Positions 8,130-16,673 of a stretch of DNA of 64,000 nt are shown one piece after another. Every line of letters begins with the position of its first letter. The first letter of the stretch is position 1. Location of the stretch: NCBI GenBank assembly GCA_964486935.1, contig CAZAPG010000016.1, forward strand, positions 62,001 to 126,000, given 5' to 3'. The notes under the pieces are model-generated. The model searched no databases. It had not been told where the DNA came from and was given only the letters and a program-made list of their open reading frames with translations. The stretch comes from CAZAPG01 sp964486935. Its GTDB lineage: Bacteria; Chloroflexota; Anaerolineae; 4572-78; J111. Position numbers and translations under genes: made by a program.

Positions 8130-9635
8130 ATGACTTACAAAGCGCCCTTTTTTACCAAACTCACCACCCACAAGCTACTCAGCGCCATTGTGTTTGTGGC
8201 CATTTTTACCATGGCCGTACGCGTCCCGGCAGACCCCGATACCTGGTGGCATCTGCGCTCCGGCCAATATATTTTGGAAAATCTGACCATCCCCACCACC
8301 GACCCTTTCTCGCACACTCGCGGCGACATGCTGTGGATTGACCACGGCTGGCTGGCCCAAATTTTTTGGTATGGCTTGTATGCCCTGGGCGGCTGGGCCG
8401 CTGTGGCGCTGGCGCTGGCCGCGCTGGTCACGCTGGCCTTCTGGTTTGTGTGGCAGCAAATTGACGCCAACCTGTTTGTGGCGGCGGCGGCCATGATTCT
8501 GGGGGCAATTGTCTCGTCGGTGGTCTGGGCGGCCCGGCCCCAGATGGTTTCGTTTGTGTTAACGGCGGTGGTGGCCTATCTGCTGCATCGCTACAAGCGC
8601 CAAAAGGGGGATTTATTACCCTGGCTGCCGCTGGTGATGCTGCTATGGGTCAACGTGCACGGCGGCTTTGCTATCGGCTTTATGCTGATGATGGCCTACC
8701 TGGCCGGTGAGGCCGCCAACAACCTGACCCGCCACCACGAAGACCCGGCGGCAAGCTGGACGCGCCTTAAACACCTGCTGCTGGCTGTCATTGTCAGTTT
8801 GGCGGTGGTGGTCATCAACCCGCACACCTGGCGTATGTGGCTGTATCCGTTTCAAACGGTAGGGATTGGCGCGTTGCGCGAGTTTATTCAAGAGTGGCAA
8901 AGCCCCAATTTCCATTTAATTTGGGTGCAGCCCTTTATCTTGATGCTGCTGCTGGTTATAGCCGCCCTGGCCCGCACCACCCGCCGCGCCGATTGGACCG
9001 ACCTGGCATTGGTGGCTATGTGGACCATCTGGGCGCTGTTTGCCGCCCGCAACATCGCCATTTTTGGAGTGGTGGTGACGCCCATTCTGGCCCGCTACGC
9101 CGATTTGGCCTGGACTGAACAGTGGCATCGCTGGGGGTTTCAGCGGGTACCGTTTAGCCAGCCGTTGGCCGCCAGCCGCCGGCGGTCGGGCGTCATTCTA
9201 AACTGGGGACTGTTAGCCTTAATCGTAGTGGCTGCGCTCATCAAAATTGCCCTGCCGCTAACGCCGGGGGCCAACCTCAAAGCCGAGCAGGATAGCCTGC
9301 CCTACGAGGCCGTAAACTTTTTGCAGGACACCCAACCGGCCGGCCCTCTGTTTAACAGCTACAACTGGGGCGGCTATCTTATCTTCAGGCTGTGGCCCGA
9401 TTACCCGGTTTATATTGATGGCCGCACCGATTTGTACGATGACGCCTTCATCCGCCGCTACCTGGAGGTGATGGTGGCCGATGAGGGTTGGCAACAAACA
9501 TTGGACGAGGACGGTATCAACCTGATTTTTATTGAGGCCAACAGCACCCTGGCCAAATTTTTGCCATTGGAGGCCGGCTGGCAAGAGCTTTATCGTGATG
9601 AGATGGCCGTGATTTATAGTCGAAAAAGAAAATGA
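8130..9635 (+). CDS. Polytopic membrane protein, GT-C-like with C-terminal soluble domain
   Basis: This 501-residue protein has about 9-10 membrane segments over residues 1-375. The first large loop has ADPDTWWHLRSGQYI and WIDHGWLAQ, the acidic-loop pattern of the PMT/ArnT superfamily. About 110 soluble residues follow (FNSYNWGGYLIFRLWPDYPVYIDGRTD), a tail often seen in large Chloroflexota and planctomycete membrane glycosyltransferase-like proteins. The donor is presumably a polyprenyl-linked sugar; the acceptor is unknown. Its stop overlaps the next start as ATGA, implying translational coupling. Confidence 0.65.
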   Translation: MTYKAPFFTKLTTHKLLSAIVFVAIFTMAVRVPADPDTWWHLRSGQYILENLTIPTTDPFSHTRGDMLWIDHGWLAQIFWYGLYALGGWAAVALALAALVTLAFWFVWQQIDANLFVAAAAMILGAIVSSVVWAARPQMVSFVLTAVVAYLLHRYKRQKGDLLPWLPLVMLLWVNVHGGFAIGFMLMMAYLAGEAANNLTRHHEDPAASWTRLKHLLLAVIVSLAVVVINPHTWRMWLYPFQTVGIGALREFIQEWQSPNFHLIWVQPFILMLLLVIAALARTTRRADWTDLALVAMWTIWALFAARNIAIFGVVVTPILARYADLAWTEQWHRWGFQRVPFSQPLAASRRRSGVILNWGLLALIVVAALIKIALPLTPGANLKAEQDSLPYEAVNFLQDTQPAGPLFNSYNWGGYLIFRLWPDYPVYIDGRTDLYDDAFIRRYLEVMVADEGWQQTLDEDGINLIFIEANSTLAKFLPLEAGWQELYRDEMAVIYSRKRK

Positions 9636-11338
9636 ACGGAATACTGTTACAGCGTCTGGAAAAAAGGATTAGCGTTTGGCCTGCGGCCTGGGCCAAAGTT
9701 TGCGCTTACAAAATTGCCTGGATCTCGTTTGGCTTTGCGCTGATGCTGATGCTTTTTGAGCAGTGGTCCTTCAGGATTGATTTTTTTCAGTTCCTCGTTT
9801 TCGTCTTTACCGAAGTTGAACACGCCGGCGAAACATTTTTGCGGGTTGGCATTCAGGCGCTGCTGGTATTTCTGGTAATATCCGGCTTTGTCTTGGCGGC
9901 GCTGGTCTCCAGGCCAACTTTCAAAGCGGTTTATATGGCGGCGTTTGCCTATATTATTTTTTTGGAGTACGGATATCAAAACGCCACCGGCAACTACCTG
10001 TCGCTTCAGGATATCTATACCGCCTCGGCCAGTGCGCAACATTGGGATGAGGCCATTATCACCTATATTAATTGGCTGGCGGTGATACCGGTTGCGTGTT
10101 TTGGATTGCTTTTGTGGCTGTTCAGAACGCGGGGGGGGCATGGGCTAAGGTTGTTTGTGGCGGTTGTGGCCGGCGCGGTGGGGTTGAATCTGGCGGCGGT
10201 GTACTACGCCAACCTGGACTCAAGTGAGCAGCTATTGAAAATTTATTCCCGCGGCCCCTCTGTGTCGCTGCCTTCATTCTTTCGGGTAATTTCTCATCTG
10301 GGGCTAGAGCAGCTAACCCTGGCTCAATTTTCCCGGCAAAGGTTGTCGTTTCAGGCCGACACGCAGCCCAATAACAACGTGGTTTTTATCCTTGATGAGT
10401 CGGTGCGTTACGACCACCTGAGCCTGAACGGCTACGGGCGTCCTACCACCCCTTTTTTGGAGCAGTTGCAAACGCAGGGGGTTTTGTATAATTGGGGGCT
10501 GGCGGTTTCCGGGGCCACCTGTTCTTTGCATTCGGGGGCCATGTTGTTTACCGGTTTTAACAACTTGCCCGACGAAACCTACGCCTTGCGCCAGTGGCCC
10601 TCAATTTTTCAGTATGCCAAAGCCATGAACTACACCGTCCATTATTTTGATGGCGAGGCAAATGAGCTGCGTTTTCCGTTTGGCGCGGATGATTTGGCCT
10701 ATCTGGACAACGTGGTTTTTCAAGACGATTTGGGGATTGATTATGATACCGACCTGCGCCTGGCCGACCAGGTGGCGACGATTTTGAGCGAGTCGACCGG
10801 CAACTTTGTGGTTATTCTGAAACGGGGCGCCCACTTTCCGTATAGCGCCACCTTTCCCAATGAGCAGGCCAGGTGGAGGCCAATTCTGGGGCCGCAGGTC
10901 ATCATCTCGGATGACACGGAGCGAGTTGTCAACTCGTACGATAATGCCGTTTACCACAATATCAATAACTTTTTCCAGCGGCTGCTGGTCAAGCCCGAAG
11001 TTTTGGCCTCGACCGTCATTGTCTATACATCGGACCACGCCCAAAATTTGGGAGAAGCGAAAGAGCAGTTGATTCATTGCGGCAAAACCCGGTTCGAGGC
11101 TTCTGTGCCGCTGCTGCTGATTTCCGGCCAGCCTGTGGCGGTCGATACCACCTTCAAGGCCGCCCACCGCAATATTTTTGCCGCGCTGCTGGATTTTATG
11201 AACGTTCCTGAGTCCGGGCGAGCGCATCCTTACAGCCTGTCGCTGCTCAAGGCAACGGCTGCTGACTCTGTTCCGCGCCGCTATTTCTATGGCTCTGTTT
11301 TTGGTTTGGGCGAACATGGGTGGGTAGAGTTTGATTGA
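9632..11338 (+). CDS. Sulfatase-fold phosphoethanolamine/phosphoglycerol transferase-like membrane protein
   Basis: This 568-residue protein has about five N-terminal membrane helices (to about residue 190) and then an alkaline-phosphatase-superfamily domain. Visible features are ILDESVRYDHLSLNGYGR with Glu256, TPFLEQL, a nucleophile-position Thr in GATCSLHS (Thr296), and the metal-binding SDHAQNLGE late in the chain. This matches the EptA/OpgE plan, in which Thr is modified and a phospho-head group is passed from a phospholipid to a sugar outside the membrane. The target is probably a surface glycan or glycolipid made by the flanking genes. It is translationally coupled to the upstream GT-C gene and converges on the next gene with a 16-bp gap. 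Confidence 0.8.
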   Translation: MNGILLQRLEKRISVWPAAWAKVCAYKIAWISFGFALMLMLFEQWSFRIDFFQFLVFVFTEVEHAGETFLRVGIQALLVFLVISGFVLAALVSRPTFKAVYMAAFAYIIFLEYGYQNATGNYLSLQDIYTASASAQHWDEAIITYINWLAVIPVACFGLLLWLFRTRGGHGLRLFVAVVAGAVGLNLAAVYYANLDSSEQLLKIYSRGPSVSLPSFFRVISHLGLEQLTLAQFSRQRLSFQADTQPNNNVVFILDESVRYDHLSLNGYGRPTTPFLEQLQTQGVLYNWGLAVSGATCSLHSGAMLFTGFNNLPDETYALRQWPSIFQYAKAMNYTVHYFDGEANELRFPFGADDLAYLDNVVFQDDLGIDYDTDLRLADQVATILSESTGNFVVILKRGAHFPYSATFPNEQARWRPILGPQVIISDDTERVVNSYDNAVYHNINNFFQRLLVKPEVLASTVIVYTSDHAQNLGEAKEQLIHCGKTRFEASVPLLLISGQPVAVDTTFKAAHRNIFAALLDFMNVPESGRAHPYSLSLLKATAADSVPRRYFYGSVFGLGEHGWVEFD

Positions 11339-11354
11339 TTGGGGCCGGTTTTAA

Positions 11355-12941
11355 TCAGGGCTGCGGCCCAAAGCCCATCTCTTGCGGCGTGATAAGCCCG
11401 GACAGATTGTAATAGACTCGATACGGGCCAATATCTTTGATTTGGTAGGCGATGCCTCGCTCTTTGAAGGTAGTTTGCAGGTAATTTTCCAGGTTAGGCT
11501 CTCGATGGGTGACGTAGACCCGATGTTGGCCGCCGGCCACGGCGGCGCCATAGGGCGCGTACCGGTCGTCTAACGGCAACCAGGCCAAATCGGCGCGATA
11601 GGGCAGGTAGGCCGCCAGAATCACCCGCTCGTCTGAGAGGAAGGCGATTTTGTAACTAATCCAGTGGTGGCTGTAACCGAGACCGCCCTGGGCGGCCACA
11701 AAATCAATCAACGCCTGGTCGTGCTCATTGCCAAACCAAAAGACCGGGTTCATCTGGGCGGTAAGGCCGGGGGGCACGCGCTGCGCGGCTTTAAGATGCG
11801 CGGCCAGGTTAAAGGCCAGAATCGCGGTTAGCAGGGCGATGGCCGCCGGGCGTCGCCAGCCATAGAGGCGCTCCAGCAGCAGGCCGGCGGCCATAAACAA
11901 CACCGGGTACAGCGGCAAAATGTAACGGCCCGTAGCATCCAGGCTAAAGCGAGTGCCAAAGTAAAGCGCCAGCCAGACCAGCACCTGCAACCCCAGCATC
12001 ACCCAGCCGACCGGCTCAACCGGCGGGCGATGGTCATCGTTGCGGCGCAAATAGGGGATAGCGTACAGCAGAGCCGCCAGATAAAAGAGCAAAATCGGCC
12101 CGGCCAGCCACGGCCAGAGAATGTCGGGCCTCCACGGCTCGCGGAAGCCAAAGAAGCCGGGCAGGGTGAGGGTCAAAAAGGCAAATATCCTGAAGATAAA
12201 GGGCGGGACATCGGGCGGTTGTTCCGGGTTGTAAACCACCAGCAGCCCCGATAACGCCTGCGTCCACCAGGGCAGGCTGAAGAGAAAAAAGGCGGCGGCA
12301 GAGAGCAGATAATTGGGCAGGCGTCGCCGCTGCCAGCGCCACAGAAACAGCAAAAAAACCGGCAGCATGTAGACCACCAGAATGCCAAATGTCCAAAAGG
12401 CTAGGCCGCAGACCGCGCCAAACAGCAGCCAGCGCCCGCGCCGGTCGGCATCCTCAAATAGCAGCCGGTGGCCCAGATAAGAAATAACGCTGCCAAGGCC
12501 AATGACTACCGCATACAGCACCGCCGGCGTGGTCCAGGTAGTCATCAGCAGGGGCGGCAGGGCCATAAGCCACAGCGCGGCCGGCGGGCCAAAATTAGCG
12601 CCGGGCAGCAGGCGTCGCGCCAGCAGATAAGTAAAGAGCATTCCGGCCAGATATTCCAGGCTTTGCGCCAGCCGGGCCACGGCAATGGTGTCATCGAACA
12701 GGGCGTAAAACAGGGCGGTTAAATAAGAGTCGGCGCTGCCGCCGTAAGCCTCGCCGTAAAAAAAGAGGGGGCGCTCGCCGCGCAAAATGTGGCGAGACAT
12801 GAGCAGAAAGATGGCCTCATCGGAGTCGAACGGCATGCGGCTGAGGGGGAGCAGATACAGGCGCAGGCCGATGGCCGCTACAAAAGGACTCGCCAGCAGC
12901 AAAATTGAACGCCACATCGGGCCGGGTCTAATGGACAGCAT
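11355..12941 (-). CDS. GT39/ArnT-like polyprenyl-phosphate-sugar glycosyltransferase
   Basis: This 528-residue protein has about 11-12 membrane segments. The first extracytoplasmic loop holds FDSDEAIFLLMSRHIL (residues about 38-53), the acidic DxDEA-type motif of PMT/ArnT-family enzymes, followed by GEAYGGSADSYLTALFY. The C-terminal 130 residues are soluble (WFGNEHDQALIDFVAAQGG onward). It should transfer a sugar from a lipid-phosphate donor to a surface acceptor. It is the only minus-strand gene between 5.8 and 18.7 kb and is divergent from the GT87 gene at 13096. Confidence 0.78.
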   Translation of the reverse strand: MLSIRPGPMWRSILLLASPFVAAIGLRLYLLPLSRMPFDSDEAIFLLMSRHILRGERPLFFYGEAYGGSADSYLTALFYALFDDTIAVARLAQSLEYLAGMLFTYLLARRLLPGANFGPPAALWLMALPPLLMTTWTTPAVLYAVVIGLGSVISYLGHRLLFEDADRRGRWLLFGAVCGLAFWTFGILVVYMLPVFLLFLWRWQRRRLPNYLLSAAAFFLFSLPWWTQALSGLLVVYNPEQPPDVPPFIFRIFAFLTLTLPGFFGFREPWRPDILWPWLAGPILLFYLAALLYAIPYLRRNDDHRPPVEPVGWVMLGLQVLVWLALYFGTRFSLDATGRYILPLYPVLFMAAGLLLERLYGWRRPAAIALLTAILAFNLAAHLKAAQRVPPGLTAQMNPVFWFGNEHDQALIDFVAAQGGLGYSHHWISYKIAFLSDERVILAAYLPYRADLAWLPLDDRYAPYGAAVAGGQHRVYVTHREPNLENYLQTTFKERGIAYQIKDIGPYRVYYNLSGLITPQEMGFGPQP

Positions 12942-13023
12942 ACAGCGATTATACTTGGGCCAATTTGTATCGACAAGCAGGCCGGCGTCATTGAGTCATC
13001 CTTAATCGGGCGTGTGCCTGTTT

Positions 13024-13051
13024 GTCATTCGCCTTTGGTCTTTCGCCCGTT
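13024..13051. repeat. Heptanucleotide-periodic repeat, 4 units
   Basis: GTCATTC, GCCTTTG, GTCTTTC, GCCCGTT are in register in the divergent region between the genes starting at 12941 and 13096. This is the GTCATTC family that forms the longer array at 14427. Confidence 0.65.
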
Positions 13052-13095
13052 TATTGAGATGCGCCTGCTCAAACAATCAGCCGCGTTGATGCGCT

Positions 13096-14310
13096 ATGAA
13101 TCTATCCGAAGAACGCCAAAAACTAATTGTCCTCATAGTTGTGGGGCTGCTCTACAGCGCGTCGCTGGCTTACTTTTTTCAGGGCCTGCCCAGGGCCAGG
13201 TTGACCAGCGACTTTTTTCCGCGCTGGCACGCCTCGAACAAATTGCTGACTACCGGCCGCAGCATTTATGATTGGGCCAACGCCGCCGAGGTGTCGGAAG
13301 TAACCGGCTGGCCTTATCTGAACCAGTTAGGCTACTACTACCCGGCCTACATGCTTATCTTCACCGCGCCGCTAGCCTTGCTGCCCTACCCCGCCGCCCA
13401 TTTTGTGTGGGTAATGTTTGGCTTGTGGTGTTTGTGGCTGGGGATGGCTATTATTGCCCGACGCCTTGAGCCGGGGCTATCGGTGGGGCAACTGACGCTG
13501 CTGCTGGCGCTGTTCACCACGGCGGTGCCGGTGTTTCAGCATACCCTCTACGCCCAATTCAATTCGATTGCGGCGCTGTCGCTGGCGTTGATTTATGTGT
13601 CGCTCCGCCGGCGGCGGTACCTGCTGGCCGGCGTGTGGGCCGGGGGATTGCTGTTCAAGCCGCAGGCCACGCTGCTGCCGCTAATTTTCCTGCTGCTCTG
13701 GAGCGCGCTGCGGCGCGAGCGCCGGCGCTTTTGGCCGGGGCTGGCGCTGGTCAGCGTTGGATTGTGGGCCATCGCCGAGTTGCTGGAGCCAAATTGGGTG
13801 GTCAGCTTTTTGCAATCGTTGGAAAGTTACGTGCCTATAAACTCCGTAATTGATATTTTATTCTGGAATCCGTACCAATTTATCAGCCTGGCTCTGGCCG
13901 GGTTGGCCTTGTGGTTGATTTACCGGCATCGGGCTACCCCGCCGGAGCAGCCGGCCTTTGCCGGGCTGCTGGCCTTTACAATCTGCGTTAACGCGGTCAT
14001 AATACCCATGTTTGGTATGCTGCATATTGTGCTCATGGGGCCGGCGCTGGTGATGGCGCTTAACAGCTACCAGGCCGCTTATCCGGCTTACGCCCGTTGG
14101 CTGTGGGGCGGAGTTATTAGCCTGTTTGTGGCCGGCTGGCTGGCCTTTATCTTGCCGCTGCTGCTCACCGAGTCAACCGGCCTGCAAATTACCGCCGCCG
14201 AATGGGTGTATCGCTTTACCCTGCCGCTGGCGCTGGGGGTGGTCAGCCTGCCCCTGATAATCGAGCTGCCTGTTTTAAGGGACTTTCGGGAAAGCCGGCA
14301 GGTACCTTAG
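13096..14310 (+). CDS. GT87-like (DUF2029) membrane glycosyltransferase
   Basis: This 404-residue protein has about 10 membrane segments. The first loop reads TSDFFPRWHASNKLLTTGRSIYDW, the D-F-x-x-W pattern also present in the proteins at 15282 and 18757 and typical of polyprenyl-phosphate-mannose-dependent GT87 enzymes (PimE-like). YYYPAYMLIFTAPLALLP follows. It probably adds a hexose to a lipid- or wall-linked glycan outside the membrane. The stop codon lies within copy 3 of the shared upstream element that precedes the next gene. Confidence 0.75.
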   Translation: MNLSEERQKLIVLIVVGLLYSASLAYFFQGLPRARLTSDFFPRWHASNKLLTTGRSIYDWANAAEVSEVTGWPYLNQLGYYYPAYMLIFTAPLALLPYPAAHFVWVMFGLWCLWLGMAIIARRLEPGLSVGQLTLLLALFTTAVPVFQHTLYAQFNSIAALSLALIYVSLRRRRYLLAGVWAGGLLFKPQATLLPLIFLLLWSALRRERRRFWPGLALVSVGLWAIAELLEPNWVVSFLQSLESYVPINSVIDILFWNPYQFISLALAGLALWLIYRHRATPPEQPAFAGLLAFTICVNAVIIPMFGMLHIVLMGPALVMALNSYQAAYPAYARWLWGGVISLFVAGWLAFILPLLLTESTGLQITAAEWVYRFTLPLALGVVSLPLIIELPVLRDFRESRQVP

Positions 14311-14371
14311 CGCCAGCCCAACTGATGACCTTTGCCTCTTAAAATGGGCCGGCGCTTTAGTGTATGCTGAA
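14301..14371 (+). promoter_or_regulatory. Copy 3 of the shared upstream element
   Basis: GGTACCTT begins at 14301, inside the last codons of the GT87 gene. GACCTTTGCC begins at 14327 and TATGCTGAA at 14363. The GACCTT-to-TATGCT distance is 36 bp, as in copies 1 and 2. It precedes the GT2 gene at 14531. Confidence 0.6.
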
Positions 14372-14393
14372 TGGGCGCGCTTTGGCGTGTGGC

Positions 14394-14489
14394 GGCCTTT
14401 GCCGGACGGATCATGATTTCACTTTTGTCATTCGTCATCTGTCATTCGTCATTCATCCCTTATTCTTCGCCCTTCGTCCGGCAAAGGCC
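14394..14489. repeat. Heptanucleotide array bracketed by perfect 14-bp inverted repeats
   Basis: Eight 7-mers run in exact register at 14427-14482 (GTCATTC, GTCATCT, GTCATTC twice, ATCCCTT, ATTCTTC, GCCCTTC, GTCCGGC). A perfect 14-bp inverted repeat starting GGCCTTTGCC (14394-14407) and ending AAAGGCC (14476-14489) flanks it, sharing the last unit. The whole unit could form a stem-loop or be a small non-autonomous mobile element. No target duplication was recognised. Confidence 0.75.
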
Positions 14490-14530
14490 CTGTCTATTGA
14501 TAACTTGACTCCCGGAAAGCGATGGGTTGC

Positions 14531-15301
14531 ATGAAACTTTCTGTGATTATCCCCGTTTACAATGAATCAGCTACCCTGCCCCAAATTATCGGGCGCGTGC
14601 GGGCTACCGGGCTGGCGCAGCAAATTATTGTGGTCGATGACGGCTCCGATGATGGTTCGCCCTCAATTTTGGCCCGGCTCAAAAATAGCGGCGACCCATC
14701 GCTCACCATTCTCTGCCACGAGCGCAACCGGGGCAAGGGCGCGGCCATCCGCACCGGCCTGGCCGCCGTAACCGGCGATTTGGTGCTGGTGCAAGATGCC
14801 GATTTGGAATACGACCCGGCCGATTATCCGGCGCTGCTGGCTCCTTTTGTTGACTCGTCAACGCAGGTGGTTTATGGCTCGCGCAATTTGCAGCGCAACC
14901 CCAAATCATCATTTGCCTTTTACTGGGGCGGGCGTTTGCTCAGTTGGGTGACAAACTGGCTCTACGGCGCTCACATCACCGATGAAGCCACCGGCTATAA
15001 AGTCATCAAAACCGAGCTGCTGCGCGGCCTGGGCCTGGAAACCGACGGTTTTGAGTTTTGCCCGGAGGTTACGGCCAAACTGTTGCAACAGGGCGTTGAG
15101 ATTAAAGAAGTACCCATCTCATACTACCCGCGTAGTTGGGAGCAGGGCAAGAAAATTCAGTGGTACGATGGCCTGGTTGCCATCTGGACGCTGATCAAGT
15201 ATCGTTACTTTTATCAGCACAAATCCAAAAAATTTTCCTCGCCGGCCAGGTACGCGCCTGGCAACCGACCCGCTCTAAAAAATGACGAATCAATGGGCTA
15301 A
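14531..15301 (+). CDS. Polyprenyl-phosphate glycosyltransferase, GT2 (DPM1-like)
   Basis: This 256-residue protein starts at MKLSVIIPVYNE, with GGAAAG about 11 nt upstream. An ATG three codons earlier is possible. It has VVDDGSDDGS for nucleotide binding, HERNRGKGAAIRTGL, the metal site QDADLEYDP, and ATGYKVIKTELLRGLGLE as in bacterial Dpm1/GtrB-type enzymes. It lacks obvious C-terminal membrane helices. It should make a polyprenyl-phosphate hexose for the following GT87 and GT39-like genes. It overlaps the next gene by 20 bp, consistent with one operon. Confidence 0.86.
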   Translation: MKLSVIIPVYNESATLPQIIGRVRATGLAQQIIVVDDGSDDGSPSILARLKNSGDPSLTILCHERNRGKGAAIRTGLAAVTGDLVLVQDADLEYDPADYPALLAPFVDSSTQVVYGSRNLQRNPKSSFAFYWGGRLLSWVTNWLYGAHITDEATGYKVIKTELLRGLGLETDGFEFCPEVTAKLLQQGVEIKEVPISYYPRSWEQGKKIQWYDGLVAIWTLIKYRYFYQHKSKKFSSPARYAPGNRPALKNDESMG

Positions 15302-16673
15302 CCAACCCGCCAAACGCATGGCCACAAATCGACCGCTTGTTTTGTGGATGATTCTGGCCGCGCTATTTTTGCTGCTGGTGGCGGTAGAATCTTACGCGCT
15401 CTACACTGTTTTTACCAGCAAATTCCCCGGCGCCAACGATTTTTTTGTGCGCTGGCTGGGAGGCCGGGAGTATCTGCTGCACGGCGCCAACCCCTTTGAC
15501 CAGTCCGTGGCCGAGCAGGCCCAGCGGGCAATGTTTGGCCGGCTGGCCCAACCCGGCGATAAAGACGAAGCCTACTTTGCCTACCCGCTCTACACCTTCT
15601 ATTTTTTTCTGCCGCTCAGCCTGCTGCCTTACGCCTGGGCGCAGGCCATCTGGATGACTTTGCTGCAATTTATGCTGCTGGGCGTCACCATTTTGTCTGT
15701 GCGGTTATCGGGCTGGCAGCCGCCGGGCTGGCTCTTTTGGCTGACGATTTTTTGGGGCATCTTTTTTTACAACGGAGCGCGAGCCATCATTTTGGGGCAA
15801 TTTTCGCTGCTGGTGGGGCTGGCGTTGCTGCTGGCTTTATGGACGCTTGAGCAGCGCCGCGATGTTTGGGCCGGGGTGCTGCTGTCCATCACCACCATCA
15901 AACCGCAGATGGTCTTTTTGGTGGTGGCCTTTTTGCTGCTGTGGGCGCTGGTCCACCGGCGCTGGCGGGTGGTCATCAGCTTTGGCGCGAGCATACTCAT
16001 TTTGGTCAGCACCAGTATGCTGCTGGTTCCCTCATGGCCGCTTGATTTTGTCAACAACGCCATTGCCTACAGCGATTACGTAGCCTTTGGCACCCCGCTG
16101 GAGAATCTGCTTCATTACCTGCTGCCCGGCACGCTGGCCGCGCCATTGACCGTGATATTATCTACCCTGTTTTTTGTGGCGTTACTGCCTGGCTGCTGGC
16201 TGGCGTTTAACGACGGTCAGTGGCGGATAGTCCGTGAAAAATCCAAAATCCCCTGGACTGCCTGGGGCAGGCAAAATCCAAAACTTGTACCGAGCGAAGT
16301 CGAAGTATCCAAAATCGAGGGCGCATTCACCTGGGCGGTGATGACCACTTTGATTGTGGGCAGCCTCATCACCTTTCGCTCGGCCACCACTAACCAGATT
16401 ATTCTCTACCTGCCCCTGTTTTTCTTTTTCCATCGCCTGACGCGCGCGACCCGCCGGGCTAATTTGCTGATTATTCTCATTCAAGCGGGGCTAATTGCAT
16501 TGATGTGGGGCGTATTTGCCGCTACGCTGGAGGGCAACTGGGAGCACGTGATGATGCACGGCCTGCTGCCGGCCTTGCTGCTGCTGCTTTACGCCCTCGA
16601 TTGGCGCGCCCTGTGGCGCACCGCCCAGGGGGTTGGGCAAATCAAATCACCCCAATCGGAACCGGCCCGATGA
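15282..16673 (+). CDS. GT87-like membrane glycosyltransferase carrying a repeat-derived insertion
   Basis: This 463-residue protein has about 10 membrane segments. The first loop has GANDFFVRWLGGREYLLHGANPFD, the GT87 D-F-F-x-x-W motif. A hydrophilic stretch (KSKIPWTAWGRQNPKLVPSEVEVSK, given here in part) around residues 320-345 is encoded by heptanucleotide repeats and a hairpin (16238-16286) and lies between two membrane helices. Two possible starts exist (15282, 15318), neither with a strong ribosome binding site. It overlaps its neighbours at both ends (20 bp and ATGA), so the three genes are probably one operon. Confidence 0.75.
   Translation: MTNQWANQPAKRMATNRPLVLWMILAALFLLLVAVESYALYTVFTSKFPGANDFFVRWLGGREYLLHGANPFDQSVAEQAQRAMFGRLAQPGDKDEAYFAYPLYTFYFFLPLSLLPYAWAQAIWMTLLQFMLLGVTILSVRLSGWQPPGWLFWLTIFWGIFFYNGARAIILGQFSLLVGLALLLALWTLEQRRDVWAGVLLSITTIKPQMVFLVVAFLLLWALVHRRWRVVISFGASILILVSTSMLLVPSWPLDFVNNAIAYSDYVAFGTPLENLLHYLLPGTLAAPLTVILSTLFFVALLPGCWLAFNDGQWRIVREKSKIPWTAWGRQNPKLVPSEVEVSKIEGAFTWAVMTTLIVGSLITFRSATTNQIILYLPLFFFFHRLTRATRRANLLIILIQAGLIALMWGVFAATLEGNWEHVMMHGLLPALLLLLYALDWRALWRTAQGVGQIKSPQSEPAR
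16238..16286. repeat. Heptamer / 20-nt hairpin / heptamer composite inside a gene
   Basis: AAAATCC, AAAATCC (16238-16251) are followed by a 20-nt core beginning CCTGG and ending CAGG (16252-16271), then AAAATCC, AAAACTT (16273-16286). The same design occurs in non-coding DNA at 28575-28636. Here it is read through in frame. Confidence 0.65.

Noticed and set aside
14427..14482. CRISPR-like array
   Set aside because: Units are 7 bp and degenerate with no spacers, and there are no cas genes.
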